DNA of 39,022 nt from a virus: positions 1 through 39,022 of the IMG/VR virus record IMGVR_UViG_3300033156_000602, one strand, 5' to 3'. Below, in pieces: positions 19,237 to 27,478 of this stretch (within the stretch, counting starts at the first letter, position 1; each line of letters opens with the position of its first letter). Position numbers and translations under genes: made by a program. The notes under the pieces are model-generated. The model made no database searches, had not been told where the DNA came from, and was given only the letters and a program-made list of their open reading frames with translations.

Positions 19237-20589
19237 ATGACCAAGAAAAATACGAAAAGAATTGGGAACGAATTTTCAAAAATAGACAAGGTTCTTCAAA
19301 AAAGAATAGGTTGGACTCCTCACGAAGCCCAACAAGAAATTCTTAATGGATTAGCCCAATTTACAGCTATATGTGCTGGAACTCGGTTTGGAAAGAGTAT
19401 GCTAGCCGCTTATATCGCTCTTAGGCAGCTTTTATTGGCAGAACAGCATATTTGGGTCGTAGCTCCCACTTATGGGCTGTCAGAGAAGATTTACGCTTAT
19501 ATTGTCAAATGGTTGGGTAGAGGATTTGGCAACGATTTAAAAAAGGGCTTAATTCGCGTTTCTGACAGAAAGGGGGAAGCAAAAATAGAATACAAATTAA
19601 CAGGAAGCTGGATTGAGTTTAAATCTGCTGAAAACCCAACATCTTTATTGGGTGAAGAGCTGGATTTAGCAATACTTGATGAAAGTCCAAGAATTAAAGC
19701 AAATGTCTGGGAAAGCTATATTTATCAGAGATTAACTTCCCGCAAAGGAAAAGCTGTTTTCATTGGAACTCCAAGGGGAAAAGGTTGGTTTTATAGAGAG
19801 TTCGTAAAGGGTGAAGACCCAGAAAACAAAGAAAACGCTTCATTCACTTTTACTTCCAAAGACAATCCTTATTGGGGAAGACCCAAGAGTTCACCAGAGG
19901 AAGAGTGGCGAAAAGCCAAAGAACGATTACCAGAAAGAGTTTTCAAACAAGAGCACGTTGCCAAGTTTATTGAAGGAGCTTCGCAAGTTTTTAGAGGAAT
20001 AGATAAAATAACAGGAAATACCTTAAAAGATGTTCAATTTGGTCATTACTACACAATGGGCGTAGATATAGGAAAATATGAGGATTTCACAGTATTAACG
20101 GTCATAGATAGGAATACTCACGAAGTAGTAGCTTGGGAACGCTTTAATAAAATAGATTATCCTTTACAAAGAAAACGAATAAAAGCACTTGCCGACAGAT
20201 ATAATAGGGCAAGGATAGTAATTGATTCTACTGGAACTGGAGACCCAATTACTACCGATTTACAAAGAATGGGATTGATATTAGATGATTTCAAATTTAC
20301 CAACACTTCCAAAGAACAGTTAATAGAAAAATTAGCAGTTTATATTGAAAGGAAACTAATAACTATTCCCGAAATTCAGGTTTTAATAAATGAGCTTGAA
20401 ACATTTGGATACGAATATACTCCTTCTAAAAAAATAAAATATTCAGCTCCGCAAGGTATGCACGATGATTGCGTGATTTCACTTGCCTTAGCTGTTTGGG
20501 GACTATTTAAAGACAAACCGCCCCAAAAAGACCCAGTTCAACAAGAACTGGAAAGAAGAGATAGACCCAAGATAAGTTCAGATATATAA
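19237..20589 (+). CDS. terL: Terminase large subunit
   Basis: Encodes 450 residues. ATPase domain: Walker A GTRFGKS (48-54), Walker B LDLAILDE (142-149), and a coupling-type FIGTPRGKGWFY (about 175-186). Nuclease domain: D277 in VDIGK, D330 in RIVIDSTGTGD and D410/D411 in GMHDDCVISLALA, the acidic residues of the RNase H-like fold. It pumps DNA into the prohead and cuts it. The length is normal for the family. A 15-base motif shared with 33914-33928 covers its stop. Confidence 0.95.
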   Translation: MTKKNTKRIGNEFSKIDKVLQKRIGWTPHEAQQEILNGLAQFTAICAGTRFGKSMLAAYIALRQLLLAEQHIWVVAPTYGLSEKIYAYIVKWLGRGFGNDLKKGLIRVSDRKGEAKIEYKLTGSWIEFKSAENPTSLLGEELDLAILDESPRIKANVWESYIYQRLTSRKGKAVFIGTPRGKGWFYREFVKGEDPENKENASFTFTSKDNPYWGRPKSSPEEEWRKAKERLPERVFKQEHVAKFIEGASQVFRGIDKITGNTLKDVQFGHYYTMGVDIGKYEDFTVLTVIDRNTHEVVAWERFNKIDYPLQRKRIKALADRYNRARIVIDSTGTGDPITTDLQRMGLILDDFKFTNTSKEQLIEKLAVYIERKLITIPEIQVLINELETFGYEYTPSKKIKYSAPQGMHDDCVISLALAVWGLFKDKPPQKDPVQQELERRDRPKISSDI

Positions 20590-20596
20590 AGGTCGT
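20582..20596 (+). repeat. Late-operon motif, copy 1
   Basis: ATATATAAAGGTCGT overlapping the terL stop, identical to 33914-33928. The upstream flanks also match (TTCAG/TTCAA). A shorter TAAAGGTCG is at 22834-22842. It may be a phage-specific promoter element or RNA processing site. Confidence 0.45.
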
Positions 20597-20613
20597 AAAT
20601 TTAATAAAAAAAT

Positions 20614-20814
20614 ATGGCAAGAAAAAGATATTGGATTAAAAAAGCTATTAAACGCCCAGGTGCTTTAAGACGACAACTTAAAGTTAAAAAGGGAAAGAAA
20701 ATCCCTCTTAAAAAATTAAGAGCTGCTGCCAAGAAATCTGGTAAATTGGGTAGGCGGGCAAGATTAGCTTTAACCTTAAGAAAATTAGCTCGTCGTAAAA
20801 AAAGACGAAAATAA
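20614..20814 (+). CDS. Small highly basic conserved phage protein
   Basis: Encodes 66 residues, about half Lys/Arg, with WIKKAIKRPGALRRQL, IPLKKLRAAAKK and GKLGRRARLALTLRKL. This pattern recurs in small proteins near phage packaging or capsid genes. Probably binds DNA; exact role unknown. It sits between terL and the portal. Confidence 0.65.
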   Translation: MARKRYWIKKAIKRPGALRRQLKVKKGKKIPLKKLRAAAKKSGKLGRRARLALTLRKLARRKKRRK

Positions 20815-20816
20815 TT

Positions 20817-20957
20817 ATGCCCTTACCAACCAAAAGAAAAAATGAATCAAAAAACGATTTTATTTCCCGCTGTATGAGTTCGGAAATAATGCAGAGGGAA
20901 TTTCCCAAGCGAAAACAAAGGTTGGCGATTTGCTATAAACAATGGAGAGAGAAATAA
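20817..20957 (+). CDS. Small conserved-looking phage protein upstream of portal
   Basis: Encodes 46 residues, including KNDFISRCMSSEIM, REFPKRKQRLAICYKQW. The FISRCM ... EFP ... QRxAxC ... W pattern is common next to portal or prohead protease genes. It overlaps the portal start by 16 bases. Function unknown. Confidence 0.6.
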   Translation: MPLPTKRKNESKNDFISRCMSSEIMQREFPKRKQRLAICYKQWREK

Positions 20958-22612
20958 AACAAACAATTGAAGAATTCATAAAAGAGTTTGACGAATCAAC
21001 TCTTGATAATGCTCCAACTTACGCTCCGAGCCAGAAGGATATTATTGACTTAATTGATAATTATTGGGTTTCAAGGTTTAGAGATAATCAAAAAGATGAG
21101 CTTGGATTTCTAAAGCCATTTTATAATATAGTGGTTAATCCAACGCAGGTGGCGGCAAAAATGATTGACCTTGATACCAAAGACATTCAGATTAAAGCCG
21201 AAGATGGACAAAGCTACTATCCCGCTTGGCTGTTCCAAAAGGAATTAGTTATTTGGATGAAAGACACTAATTTTGGAAAGATACTTAATGAGATTATTTA
21301 TAATCTTCCCAAATATGGTTCGGTGGTTCTTAAAAAAGTTGGAAACGATGTTCAGTTAGTTCCGCTTCAGAACTTAGTAAACAATCCTACTGTAAGGAAA
21401 TTAACCGATGACTTGATTATAGAGGTTCACGAAGTAACTCCTGAGCGATTTAGCCAATTAGCTGAAAAACACGATTGGGAAATTGATGAGGTTAAGGTTA
21501 ATGACGAGATGATTACTTTTTATGAGGTTTATGGCGAAAATCTTGAATATAAATATAATATCGTAACAAAAGACGGAGTAATTCTTCATCAAGACAATCG
21601 TGATTGCCCATATAAAGAACTGCATTGGGATAAAATTGAGGGAAGGTGGCTTGGAGTAGGTCAGGTTGAAAGATTGTTTGAAGCCCAAATACAAACCAAC
21701 AGAATAGAAAAATATAAATCGCAAGCACTTCACTGGACTTCTAAAAGAGTTTGGCAGACCAGAGACGATACAATTAAGAAAAACTTAATGACCGATGTTA
21801 AAACGGGCGACTTATTATTTGTTAATTCAGAAGTAAATCCAGTTTCTACCGAAGAAAGAAATCTACACGCCTATGTTGAAGCAGAACAAAGATGGGAAGC
21901 ATTAAAAGATAGACTTAGTTTTTCCTACGATGTTATTCGGGGAGAAAGAGCTCCAGCAGGAACTCCTCTTGGTTCGGCAATTTTACAGACAAGAATGGCT
22001 GGCGGTTGGTTTGATTTGAAACGGGAAGAAATTGGAATTTTCTTAAGAGAAGTTTTGTTTGACTGGGTTATTCCCCAATTCGCTAAAGAAAAAAGAAAAG
22101 AGCATAAAATTATGCTCGGAGAATTTAATGAAGATGAATTGACGAAATTGAGAAATCTCATAATTACTAACAAGACAAACAAAGAAATCTTAAACTTAGT
22201 TAAGAAAGGAAAAGTTCCAAGTGCCAGAGAGGTTGATATGGTTAAAAGTGTAGTTAAAAGAAAAGTAGAACAAGAGAAAGAACTTAAAATCCCCAGAGGA
22301 TATTACGACAATCTTAAATACAAGATTAAGATAACAATTACCAACGAACAGGTTGATGTTGCTGCTAAAATGCAAACCCTGCAAACGGTTCTGACAATGC
22401 TGGCTACTAATCCGACTATTCTTCAAGACCCAAGAACTAAAAGAGTATTCTATCAATTATTAGATTTGGCTGGGATTTCTCCTGTTCAATTTGAAGAAGA
22501 AATACCCAGTTTAGAAGAACGGGCAGAAGTTCAAGCCCAGCGTGGTGGTTCATTGGCAAAAGTGCCTGAAATAAGAACTCCCGCTGCTGGAATTGAGCTT
22601 CGCACAGCTTAA
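20942..22612 (+). CDS. Portal protein
   Basis: Encodes 556 residues, a normal length for podovirus portals. The mixed alpha/beta body and the region VIRGERAPAGTPLGSAILQTRMAGGWFDLKREEIG resemble portals that form the ring at the DNA entry vertex. Order terL, two small genes, portal, scaffold, capsid strongly supports the call. The C-terminal ~40 residues are acidic and probably flexible. Confidence 0.85.
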   Translation: MEREIKQTIEEFIKEFDESTLDNAPTYAPSQKDIIDLIDNYWVSRFRDNQKDELGFLKPFYNIVVNPTQVAAKMIDLDTKDIQIKAEDGQSYYPAWLFQKELVIWMKDTNFGKILNEIIYNLPKYGSVVLKKVGNDVQLVPLQNLVNNPTVRKLTDDLIIEVHEVTPERFSQLAEKHDWEIDEVKVNDEMITFYEVYGENLEYKYNIVTKDGVILHQDNRDCPYKELHWDKIEGRWLGVGQVERLFEAQIQTNRIEKYKSQALHWTSKRVWQTRDDTIKKNLMTDVKTGDLLFVNSEVNPVSTEERNLHAYVEAEQRWEALKDRLSFSYDVIRGERAPAGTPLGSAILQTRMAGGWFDLKREEIGIFLREVLFDWVIPQFAKEKRKEHKIMLGEFNEDELTKLRNLIITNKTNKEILNLVKKGKVPSAREVDMVKSVVKRKVEQEKELKIPRGYYDNLKYKIKITITNEQVDVAAKMQTLQTVLTMLATNPTILQDPRTKRVFYQLLDLAGISPVQFEEEIPSLEERAEVQAQRGGSLAKVPEIRTPAAGIELRTA

Positions 22613-22836
22613 TGGAATTAAAAAAAGACGAAATTGAGTTTCTTAAAAGAAGTGCTTCAATCCTTGAACCAATCTTCAATAGGAGAGTAGAGGAGCTGAA
22701 AGAAGTTTTGTATAAAACAGAACCAGAAGACGGTGCTGAAATACGAGGCAGGGCAAGAGAAATGGACAGGTGGAGAGGAATTCTTAGAGATTTAAAAAAC
22801 CCAAAACCAATTAAAAAACAAGACAATGACATCTAA
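22612..22836 (+). CDS. Small helical protein between portal and scaffold
   Basis: Encodes 74 charged helical residues (MELKKDEIEFLKRSASILEP at the start). The ATG overlaps the portal stop (TAATG), suggesting coupled translation. Proteins of this size here are often minor head factors, but none was recognised. Confidence 0.55.
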   Translation: MELKKDEIEFLKRSASILEPIFNRRVEELKEVLYKTEPEDGAEIRGRAREMDRWRGILRDLKNPKPIKKQDNDI

Positions 22837-22903
22837 AGGTCGGCAGAGAAAACTGCTAAAAATCTAATAAATCAATTGCTCACTAAAGAGCTTAAAAAGA
22901 ATT

Positions 22904-23518
22904 ATGGCTAATTTAGAAACGCAAGGTGGCGAAATTTCCAAAGAGGAAGTTATCGCCCGAGAGGAGAAGACTTTTGAAAATCAAGATGACGGTTCGCAAA
23001 TTCCTGTTACCGAAGAAGAAGCCGAACAGGGCACTGAAGCCCCAAAGTCTTCAGAGGAGAAGGAAACTCCTGAAAAAACCGATGAGTCAGACAAGACTGA
23101 AAAATCAAAGGATTTGCAGTCTGCTTTAGCCCAAAAGGAGCATTGGCGAAAAAAAGCTGAAGAAGCTCAAAAAAAGCTTCAAGAGCAAGCTCCAAAAAAG
23201 GAAGAAAGTCCTGACGAGTGGAAAATGAAAGTTGATTTTCTGCTTGCTAATAGGGACAAAAATTATTCCGAAGAGGAGTTTGACCACATCGCTTCTGTTG
23301 CCGAACGAAAGGGCATTTCTCTGGAGGAGGCTGCTAAATCTGAAGAAGACTATATCAACTATCAGAGAACTAAGGTCGCACAAGAAAAGAAAACTCCTGA
23401 ACCTTCTTCTCCTGCTGCTTCGGGGTCTAAAATTGACCTCGAGAAGGCAGCTCAGGGTTCAACCGACGACTGGGTAAAAACAGTTGAGAAGTTGAATAAA
23501 AAAGGTTCAGAAGTTTAA
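22904..23518 (+). CDS. Scaffolding protein, putative
   Basis: Encodes 204 residues, very acidic at the N-terminus, with a helical region (about 65-100, SALAQKEHWRKKAEEAQKKLQE) and a low-complexity C-terminal part. Composition, length and location directly before the capsid gene fit an internal scaffold that guides prohead assembly and is then released. No protease domain was seen. Confidence 0.75.
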   Translation: MANLETQGGEISKEEVIAREEKTFENQDDGSQIPVTEEEAEQGTEAPKSSEEKETPEKTDESDKTEKSKDLQSALAQKEHWRKKAEEAQKKLQEQAPKKEESPDEWKMKVDFLLANRDKNYSEEEFDHIASVAERKGISLEEAAKSEEDYINYQRTKVAQEKKTPEPSSPAASGSKIDLEKAAQGSTDDWVKTVEKLNKKGSEV

Positions 23519-23524
23519 TAGAAA

Positions 23525-24373
23525 ATGGCTTTTAGTCAAGATTATACAGTCTTCAAGCCCGAGGTTTGGTCGCCAAGGTTTAATTTCTTCTTGAAGCAAC
23601 GACTTCAGGCGAAGAAGTTTGCACAAGACTACTCTGATGGATATATTCCTGGAACGAACAAAGTTCATGTTCCCCATATTGGAGACAGCTTTTCAGCAAG
23701 CTCTATTTCGACCACTAATGGTGAAGTAAGTGCTACTGGAGTATCTGACACAAGAACTATCTTGACATTGGACAAGTGGGAAGGTGCTGCTTACGCAATG
23801 ACTAAGTATGAAGCGACAGTAACGATGAGTAGACCAAAACTTCAAGATGCTTATGCTCAGGCAATGTCTTACGCTCTTGCGAAGAAGGTTGACACTGATT
23901 TGTTAAGCAACATTAAGAATTTGGATAACTCAGTAGGAACTACAACTTCTACTTTGTTATCTACTCAGATTGAGAAAGCAATCAGTATTCAAGAATCTAA
24001 CTCCGCAAGCATTTATGACAGCGTGTTCTTGTTCAATCCAAAGACTTATTGGTTAGATATTGCTGCTATTCAGAAATACTACGATGCTTCACAATTAGGA
24101 CGACCAGGGGTAGTTGCCAAAGGTTATGATGCCAATCTGTATGGTGTTCCTGTGTTAATTAGCGAGAACACTCCGCAAAGTTCTAACGAAACTAACACTT
24201 GGAGTCACAATGCACTGATTCATAAATCGGCAATTATTTACGCGATGAGAGATGTTCAGATTGAAAATAAAGTTGGGGAGCACTTGAGAGTCAAACCTAC
24301 TGCTGATGTAATTTATGGGCACAAACTGATGAATTCGGGTAGAGGTGTTCAATTATATTCAAGCAGGTCATAA
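23525..24373 (+). CDS. Major capsid protein (HK97 fold)
   Basis: Encodes 282 residues. Features typical of HK97-fold coats: an N-terminal arm, a helical spine-like region (YEATVTMSRPKLQDAYAQAMSYALAKKVDTDLLSNI), and a C-terminal half with FLFNPKTYWLDIAAIQKYYDAS and GVPVLISENTP. It follows the scaffold by six bases, and a G+C-rich hairpin lies just after its stop, as expected for a highly expressed gene. Confidence 0.88.
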   Translation: MAFSQDYTVFKPEVWSPRFNFFLKQRLQAKKFAQDYSDGYIPGTNKVHVPHIGDSFSASSISTTNGEVSATGVSDTRTILTLDKWEGAAYAMTKYEATVTMSRPKLQDAYAQAMSYALAKKVDTDLLSNIKNLDNSVGTTTSTLLSTQIEKAISIQESNSASIYDSVFLFNPKTYWLDIAAIQKYYDASQLGRPGVVAKGYDANLYGVPVLISENTPQSSNETNTWSHNALIHKSAIIYAMRDVQIENKVGEHLRVKPTADVIYGHKLMNSGRGVQLYSSRS

Positions 24374-24390
24374 TAAATCCTTGTAGTTAA

Positions 24391-24424
24391 TGTCGGGTTG
24401 GCGGGGAAACCCGCCTTCCCGATA
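24391..24424 (+). promoter_or_regulatory. Stable hairpin with GAAA tetraloop after the capsid gene
   Basis: Inner stem GGCGGG (24400-24405) with CCCGCC (24410-24415) around a GAAA loop; outer stem TCGGG (24393-24397) with CCCGA (24418-24422); a TT/TT internal loop between. No T-run follows, so it is not a standard terminator. It abuts the ATG at 24424 and could protect capsid mRNA ends and repress the next gene. Confidence 0.65.
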
Positions 24425-24861
24425 TGAAAATGAAAGTAGTATTTGTTGATAAAAATTTTAAATGGGGATGTGGTCTTTCGTTTTCCAATAAACAATTAAG
24501 GGAAATGATGGGTTTTAAGACGAATGAATTGAAAGATTATTGGGAGAGGTTGAAAAAATACTGCGTGAAAGCATTAAAGTTAAAGCTTCTTAAAAACTTT
24601 AAAAGCTACGAAGAATATGAAAAAGCTTTAAAAAAATTCTGGAAAAAAGATATTAAAAAGTATAAAAATCTTCCTTGGAAAGAAATTAGAAAGAAAATAC
24701 CAGAATTCAAATCATCATTAAAAGAAAAAGATATTAGAGTGGTATTTATTGGAAAGAAAGAATTTAGTAGATTTTTGTTATTTAAAGAATGTGATTATAA
24801 AGAGCTTAAAAAGACAATTAAATACTATTTAAAAGTAATATTAAAAGTTAAGAATATATGA
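24424..24861 (+). CDS. Hypothetical lysine-rich protein
   Basis: Encodes 145 very basic residues (MKMKVVFVDKNFKWGCGLSF at the start), mostly helical, more A-rich than the neighbouring capsid gene. Its start codon touches a stable hairpin. The bases GAAAGTAGTATTT near its start recur at the start of the HNH gene (36182). First gene of the insert between capsid and tail genes; no family recognised. Possibly acquired separately. Confidence 0.55.
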   Translation: MKMKVVFVDKNFKWGCGLSFSNKQLREMMGFKTNELKDYWERLKKYCVKALKLKLLKNFKSYEEYEKALKKFWKKDIKKYKNLPWKEIRKKIPEFKSSLKEKDIRVVFIGKKEFSRFLLFKECDYKELKKTIKYYLKVILKVKNI

Positions 24862-25724
24862 AAATTGTTTATCTTGGAAACCATAATCCCTACGCATTAA
24901 ATACAGAAAAAAAAGTAGTAAAAGCATTTCATCAGTTAGGTCATACCGTTGACCAAGTTGATGAGAGAAACTGGAACATTTACGACCTAATAAAAAGAAC
25001 TAAGGTTTCAGATTTATTCCTGTTTCACAAGGGAATAAGGTTTGGAAAAAGTTTAAGGGACTTAGTAGACCTTTTATCGCACGTCCCTTGTAAAAAAGCA
25101 CTTTGGTATTTTGATTACGTCTGGCAAGAGAGAGAAAGGTTTATGGAGATAGTTGCTCCGCTTGTAGATTATGGATTTATGACAGACGGAAGTTTTGTTA
25201 AACGGAGCGGTCACGACAATCTAATAATCCTCAGGCAGGGCTGTGAAAAACAAAGAAAGGGAAAGAAAAAGAAAAAATACGAATATGATATTGTTTTTAC
25301 TGGCTCAATTTTTGGCTCAAGAGAGATTTTAGTTAATGGGCTTAAAAAGAATTATGGCGATAGGTTTAAGCACTTTGACAATGTATTCGGAAGAGAATTT
25401 TATGACTTATGTGCTTCGGCAAAAATAATGGTTGCTCCCAAATTCCCTTCAAATGATTTCTATTGGTCAAACAGAATTTACGAAACGCTGGGAGCTGGAG
25501 GATTTCTTATTCACCCCAAATGCGAAGGATTAAAAGAAGAATACGAAGAATACAAACATTTCGTTCCTTATGTAGATGGCGACCACTTAAAATATCTAAT
25601 TGATTACTATCTGGAACGCCCCAAAGAAAGAGAAAAGATAGCTAAGGCTGGCAGAGAACATACATTAAAAAACTATACTTATAAACATAGAGTTAAAGAA
25701 TTATGCTTCTGCTTAAATCGTTAA
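24858..25724 (+). CDS. Glycosyltransferase, CgeB/GT-B-like
   Basis: Encodes 288 residues. The C-terminal half carries a GT-B donor-binding pattern: DIVFTGSIFGSRE, CASAKIMVAPKFPSNDFYWSNRIYETLGAGGFLIHPKCEGL and a trailing REKIAKAGREHTLKNYTYKHRVKEL, as in CgeB-like glycosyltransferases. It probably transfers a sugar from a nucleotide-sugar donor. It opens the glycan cassette and is overlapped by the DUF2061-like gene. Confidence 0.85.
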   Translation: MKIVYLGNHNPYALNTEKKVVKAFHQLGHTVDQVDERNWNIYDLIKRTKVSDLFLFHKGIRFGKSLRDLVDLLSHVPCKKALWYFDYVWQERERFMEIVAPLVDYGFMTDGSFVKRSGHDNLIILRQGCEKQRKGKKKKKYEYDIVFTGSIFGSREILVNGLKKNYGDRFKHFDNVFGREFYDLCASAKIMVAPKFPSNDFYWSNRIYETLGAGGFLIHPKCEGLKEEYEEYKHFVPYVDGDHLKYLIDYYLERPKEREKIAKAGREHTLKNYTYKHRVKELCFCLNR

Positions 25725-25882
25725 TATATCGTATTTATTCAATTTTTCTAACCTTTTTTGTGGTGTTGTTGATTACTGGCGACGCTAATTTATCAGCAAT
25801 TATTAGTGGCTGGGTAGCATTGGCAAAAATAATAAGTTATTGGGTATTTGAGGTTTTATGGGAAAAAATAAACAAATTATAG
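25703..25882 (+). CDS. DUF2061-like small membrane protein
   Basis: Encodes 59 residues: KSLIYRIYSIFLTFFVVLLITGD, then NLSAIISGWVALAKIISYWVFEVLWEKI. Two membrane helices with YR, TGD, K and W/E at matching positions fit the DUF2061 family. It overlaps the glycosyltransferase by 22 bases and the sulfotransferase by 25. As I recall, DUF2061 proteins sit beside sulfate-activation genes in some genomes, so pairing with a sulfotransferase may be meaningful; this is inference. Confidence 0.6.
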   Translation: MLLLKSLIYRIYSIFLTFFVVLLITGDANLSAIISGWVALAKIISYWVFEVLWEKINKL

Positions 25883-26463
25883 TTCTTGGCAGGGGCAGAA
25901 GCGGAACTTCGTTGGTTGCTGGATTGCTTGACAAAATGGGCGTAGATATGGGGAAATCACGACCAAGTTCTCCTAATAATCCCAAAGGATATTACGAAGA
26001 CGAGAAGATGTTAAAAATCCTTGATAAATATATTCAACCAATAGAAAGCGAATATCGCAGAGACAAAGATTTTGAAAAAGACTTAAAAAAATACGCTAAA
26101 AAAGGATTATGGGGCTGGAAATCTCCAAACACCCTTTATCTCCTGCCGTCAGTTGTAAAAGTATTAGATAATCCCCATTTTGTTGTTTGTTATCGCAACT
26201 GGAAAAAACAAGCCAAATCAATTAAGTGGGCTTTTGACCCAAGTAGAACAGAAGAAGAAGCGGAACGAACTATTTGCGATTACTATAATCTATTAGAAAA
26301 ATTCTTCAAACTAAATGATTATCCAAGATTAGACGTTCAATTTGAAAACTTTTTTAACGCCCTACAAGATAATCAAATAAAAAAATTATGTGGTTTTGTC
26401 GGAGGACAATACAATCCAAACTTAAAGGATTTTATTGACCCCGACCAGCCGAAATTTAGATGA
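25858..26463 (+). CDS. Sulfotransferase-like protein
   Basis: Encodes 201 residues. The N-terminal IIVLGRGRSGTSLVAGLLDKMGVDMG is the 5'-phosphosulfate-binding loop region of sulfotransferases (P-loop GRGRSGTS, about 11-18), followed by WGWKSPNTLYLLP and FVVCYRNWKKQAKS, a second phosphosulfate-binding pattern. It may transfer sulfate from PAPS to a sugar or protein. A remnant of a related gene end lies at 27170-27253. The ATGA overlap with the next gene indicates coupling. Confidence 0.78.
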   Translation: MGKNKQIIVLGRGRSGTSLVAGLLDKMGVDMGKSRPSSPNNPKGYYEDEKMLKILDKYIQPIESEYRRDKDFEKDLKKYAKKGLWGWKSPNTLYLLPSVVKVLDNPHFVVCYRNWKKQAKSIKWAFDPSRTEEEAERTICDYYNLLEKFFKLNDYPRLDVQFENFFNALQDNQIKKLCGFVGGQYNPNLKDFIDPDQPKFR

Positions 26464-27170
26464 AAAGTTTGATAATTGGGAATGGAGAAGTTGGCAATTC
26501 ATTACACAGGGTTTTATCCGATAGCTATATAAGGGATATAAAAGATGAAATTATTTTTAACAATATAAAACTGGGCAGAACAGAGGGGATTTTGTCTTTC
26601 AAATGCCTGCATATCTGCTTTCCGTATAATAAGAACTTTGTTGAGCAGGTTAAAAAATATCAAAAAGCATATAAGCCGAAATACACAATTATACACTCAA
26701 CAGTTCCAGTGGGAACTTCTAAAAAATGCAATGCCTATCATTCTCCAGTCAGGGGCGTTCACCCAAACCTTGAAGAGGGATTAAAAACATTTGTTAAGTA
26801 TTTAGCTCCTAAAAGCAGATGTCTTAAAAGGTATTTTAGAAAGAACGGAATTAAAATTGAGTTTATGGAAAAACCAGAAGAAACCGAGTTTGCGAAGATT
26901 ATGTCAACAACATATTATGGCTGGAACATCGTATTTGAAAAAGAAATGTATCGTCTTTGTCAGGAGCATAATTTGAACTTCAACAAAGTTTATGAGGATT
27001 GGAATAAAACATACAACTCTGGCTATGCGGCGCTTGGAAAACAAAATGTAATCAGGCCAGTGTTAAAGCAAATAAATGGAAAAATTGGCGGACATTGCGT
27101 TGTTCAAAATCTAAAATTATTTAAAACGAAAATAACTAATTTCATTAACAAATATAATCAAGAATTATAA
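26460..27170 (+). CDS. Nucleotide-sugar dehydrogenase-like protein (shortened)
   Basis: Encodes 236 residues, about half the usual length of UDP-glucose or UDP-ManNAc dehydrogenases. Visible: GNGEVG NAD-binding loop (7-12), HSTVPVGT (79-86), ETEFAKIMSTTYYGWNIVFEKE (E143, K146) and GKIGGHCVV with the cysteine at 213. The order matches NDP-sugar dehydrogenases, but spacing is reduced, so it may be a compact oxidoreductase or act on another substrate. It is flanked by the sulfotransferase gene and by a remnant of a similar gene end. Confidence 0.7.
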   Translation: MKSLIIGNGEVGNSLHRVLSDSYIRDIKDEIIFNNIKLGRTEGILSFKCLHICFPYNKNFVEQVKKYQKAYKPKYTIIHSTVPVGTSKKCNAYHSPVRGVHPNLEEGLKTFVKYLAPKSRCLKRYFRKNGIKIEFMEKPEETEFAKIMSTTYYGWNIVFEKEMYRLCQEHNLNFNKVYEDWNKTYNSGYAALGKQNVIRPVLKQINGKIGGHCVVQNLKLFKTKITNFINKYNQEL

Positions 27171-27253
27171 AAAAATTATGCGGTTTTGTTGGGGGGCGAT
27201 ATTCTTCTGAATTAAAGGATTTTATTGACCCCGACCAGCCGAAGTTTTTATGA
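27170..27253 (+). pseudogene. Remnant of a second sulfotransferase 3' end
   Basis: This frame reads KKLCGFVGGRYSSELKDFID followed by PDQPKFL and a stop, closely matching the last residues of the sulfotransferase at 25858-26463 (KKLCGFVGGQYNPNLKDFID, PDQPKFR). Similarity starts abruptly at the dehydrogenase stop. Several substitutions suggest a diverged paralogue whose body was lost or replaced by the dehydrogenase gene, not a recent duplication. Confidence 0.7.
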
Positions 27254-27474
27254 ATAAATTGTTTGTAGCACAGCTTAATAAGGGCTTGCCATCTTATCAA
27301 CCTTTACCTCCTGGAACTTATGTGATAGCAGCAAGGAATAGGCATACGGCAGAATATTATTTATTTGGAATAAATACTCCCAAGAGTGGTTTCAAACTTT
27401 GCGAAATTCCTAAGGATTATCTTAAAACAAATCAAGTCAATTCATTAGATTCTTTACTTAATAAATTAAAATAA
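27250..27474 (+). CDS. Hypothetical small protein in glycan cassette
   Basis: Encodes 74 residues (MNKLFVAQLNKGLPSYQPLP at the start). The ATG overlaps the stop of the sulfotransferase remnant. No family recognised. Confidence 0.5.
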   Translation: MNKLFVAQLNKGLPSYQPLPPGTYVIAARNRHTAEYYLFGINTPKSGFKLCEIPKDYLKTNQVNSLDSLLNKLK

Positions 27475-27478
27475 AAAT

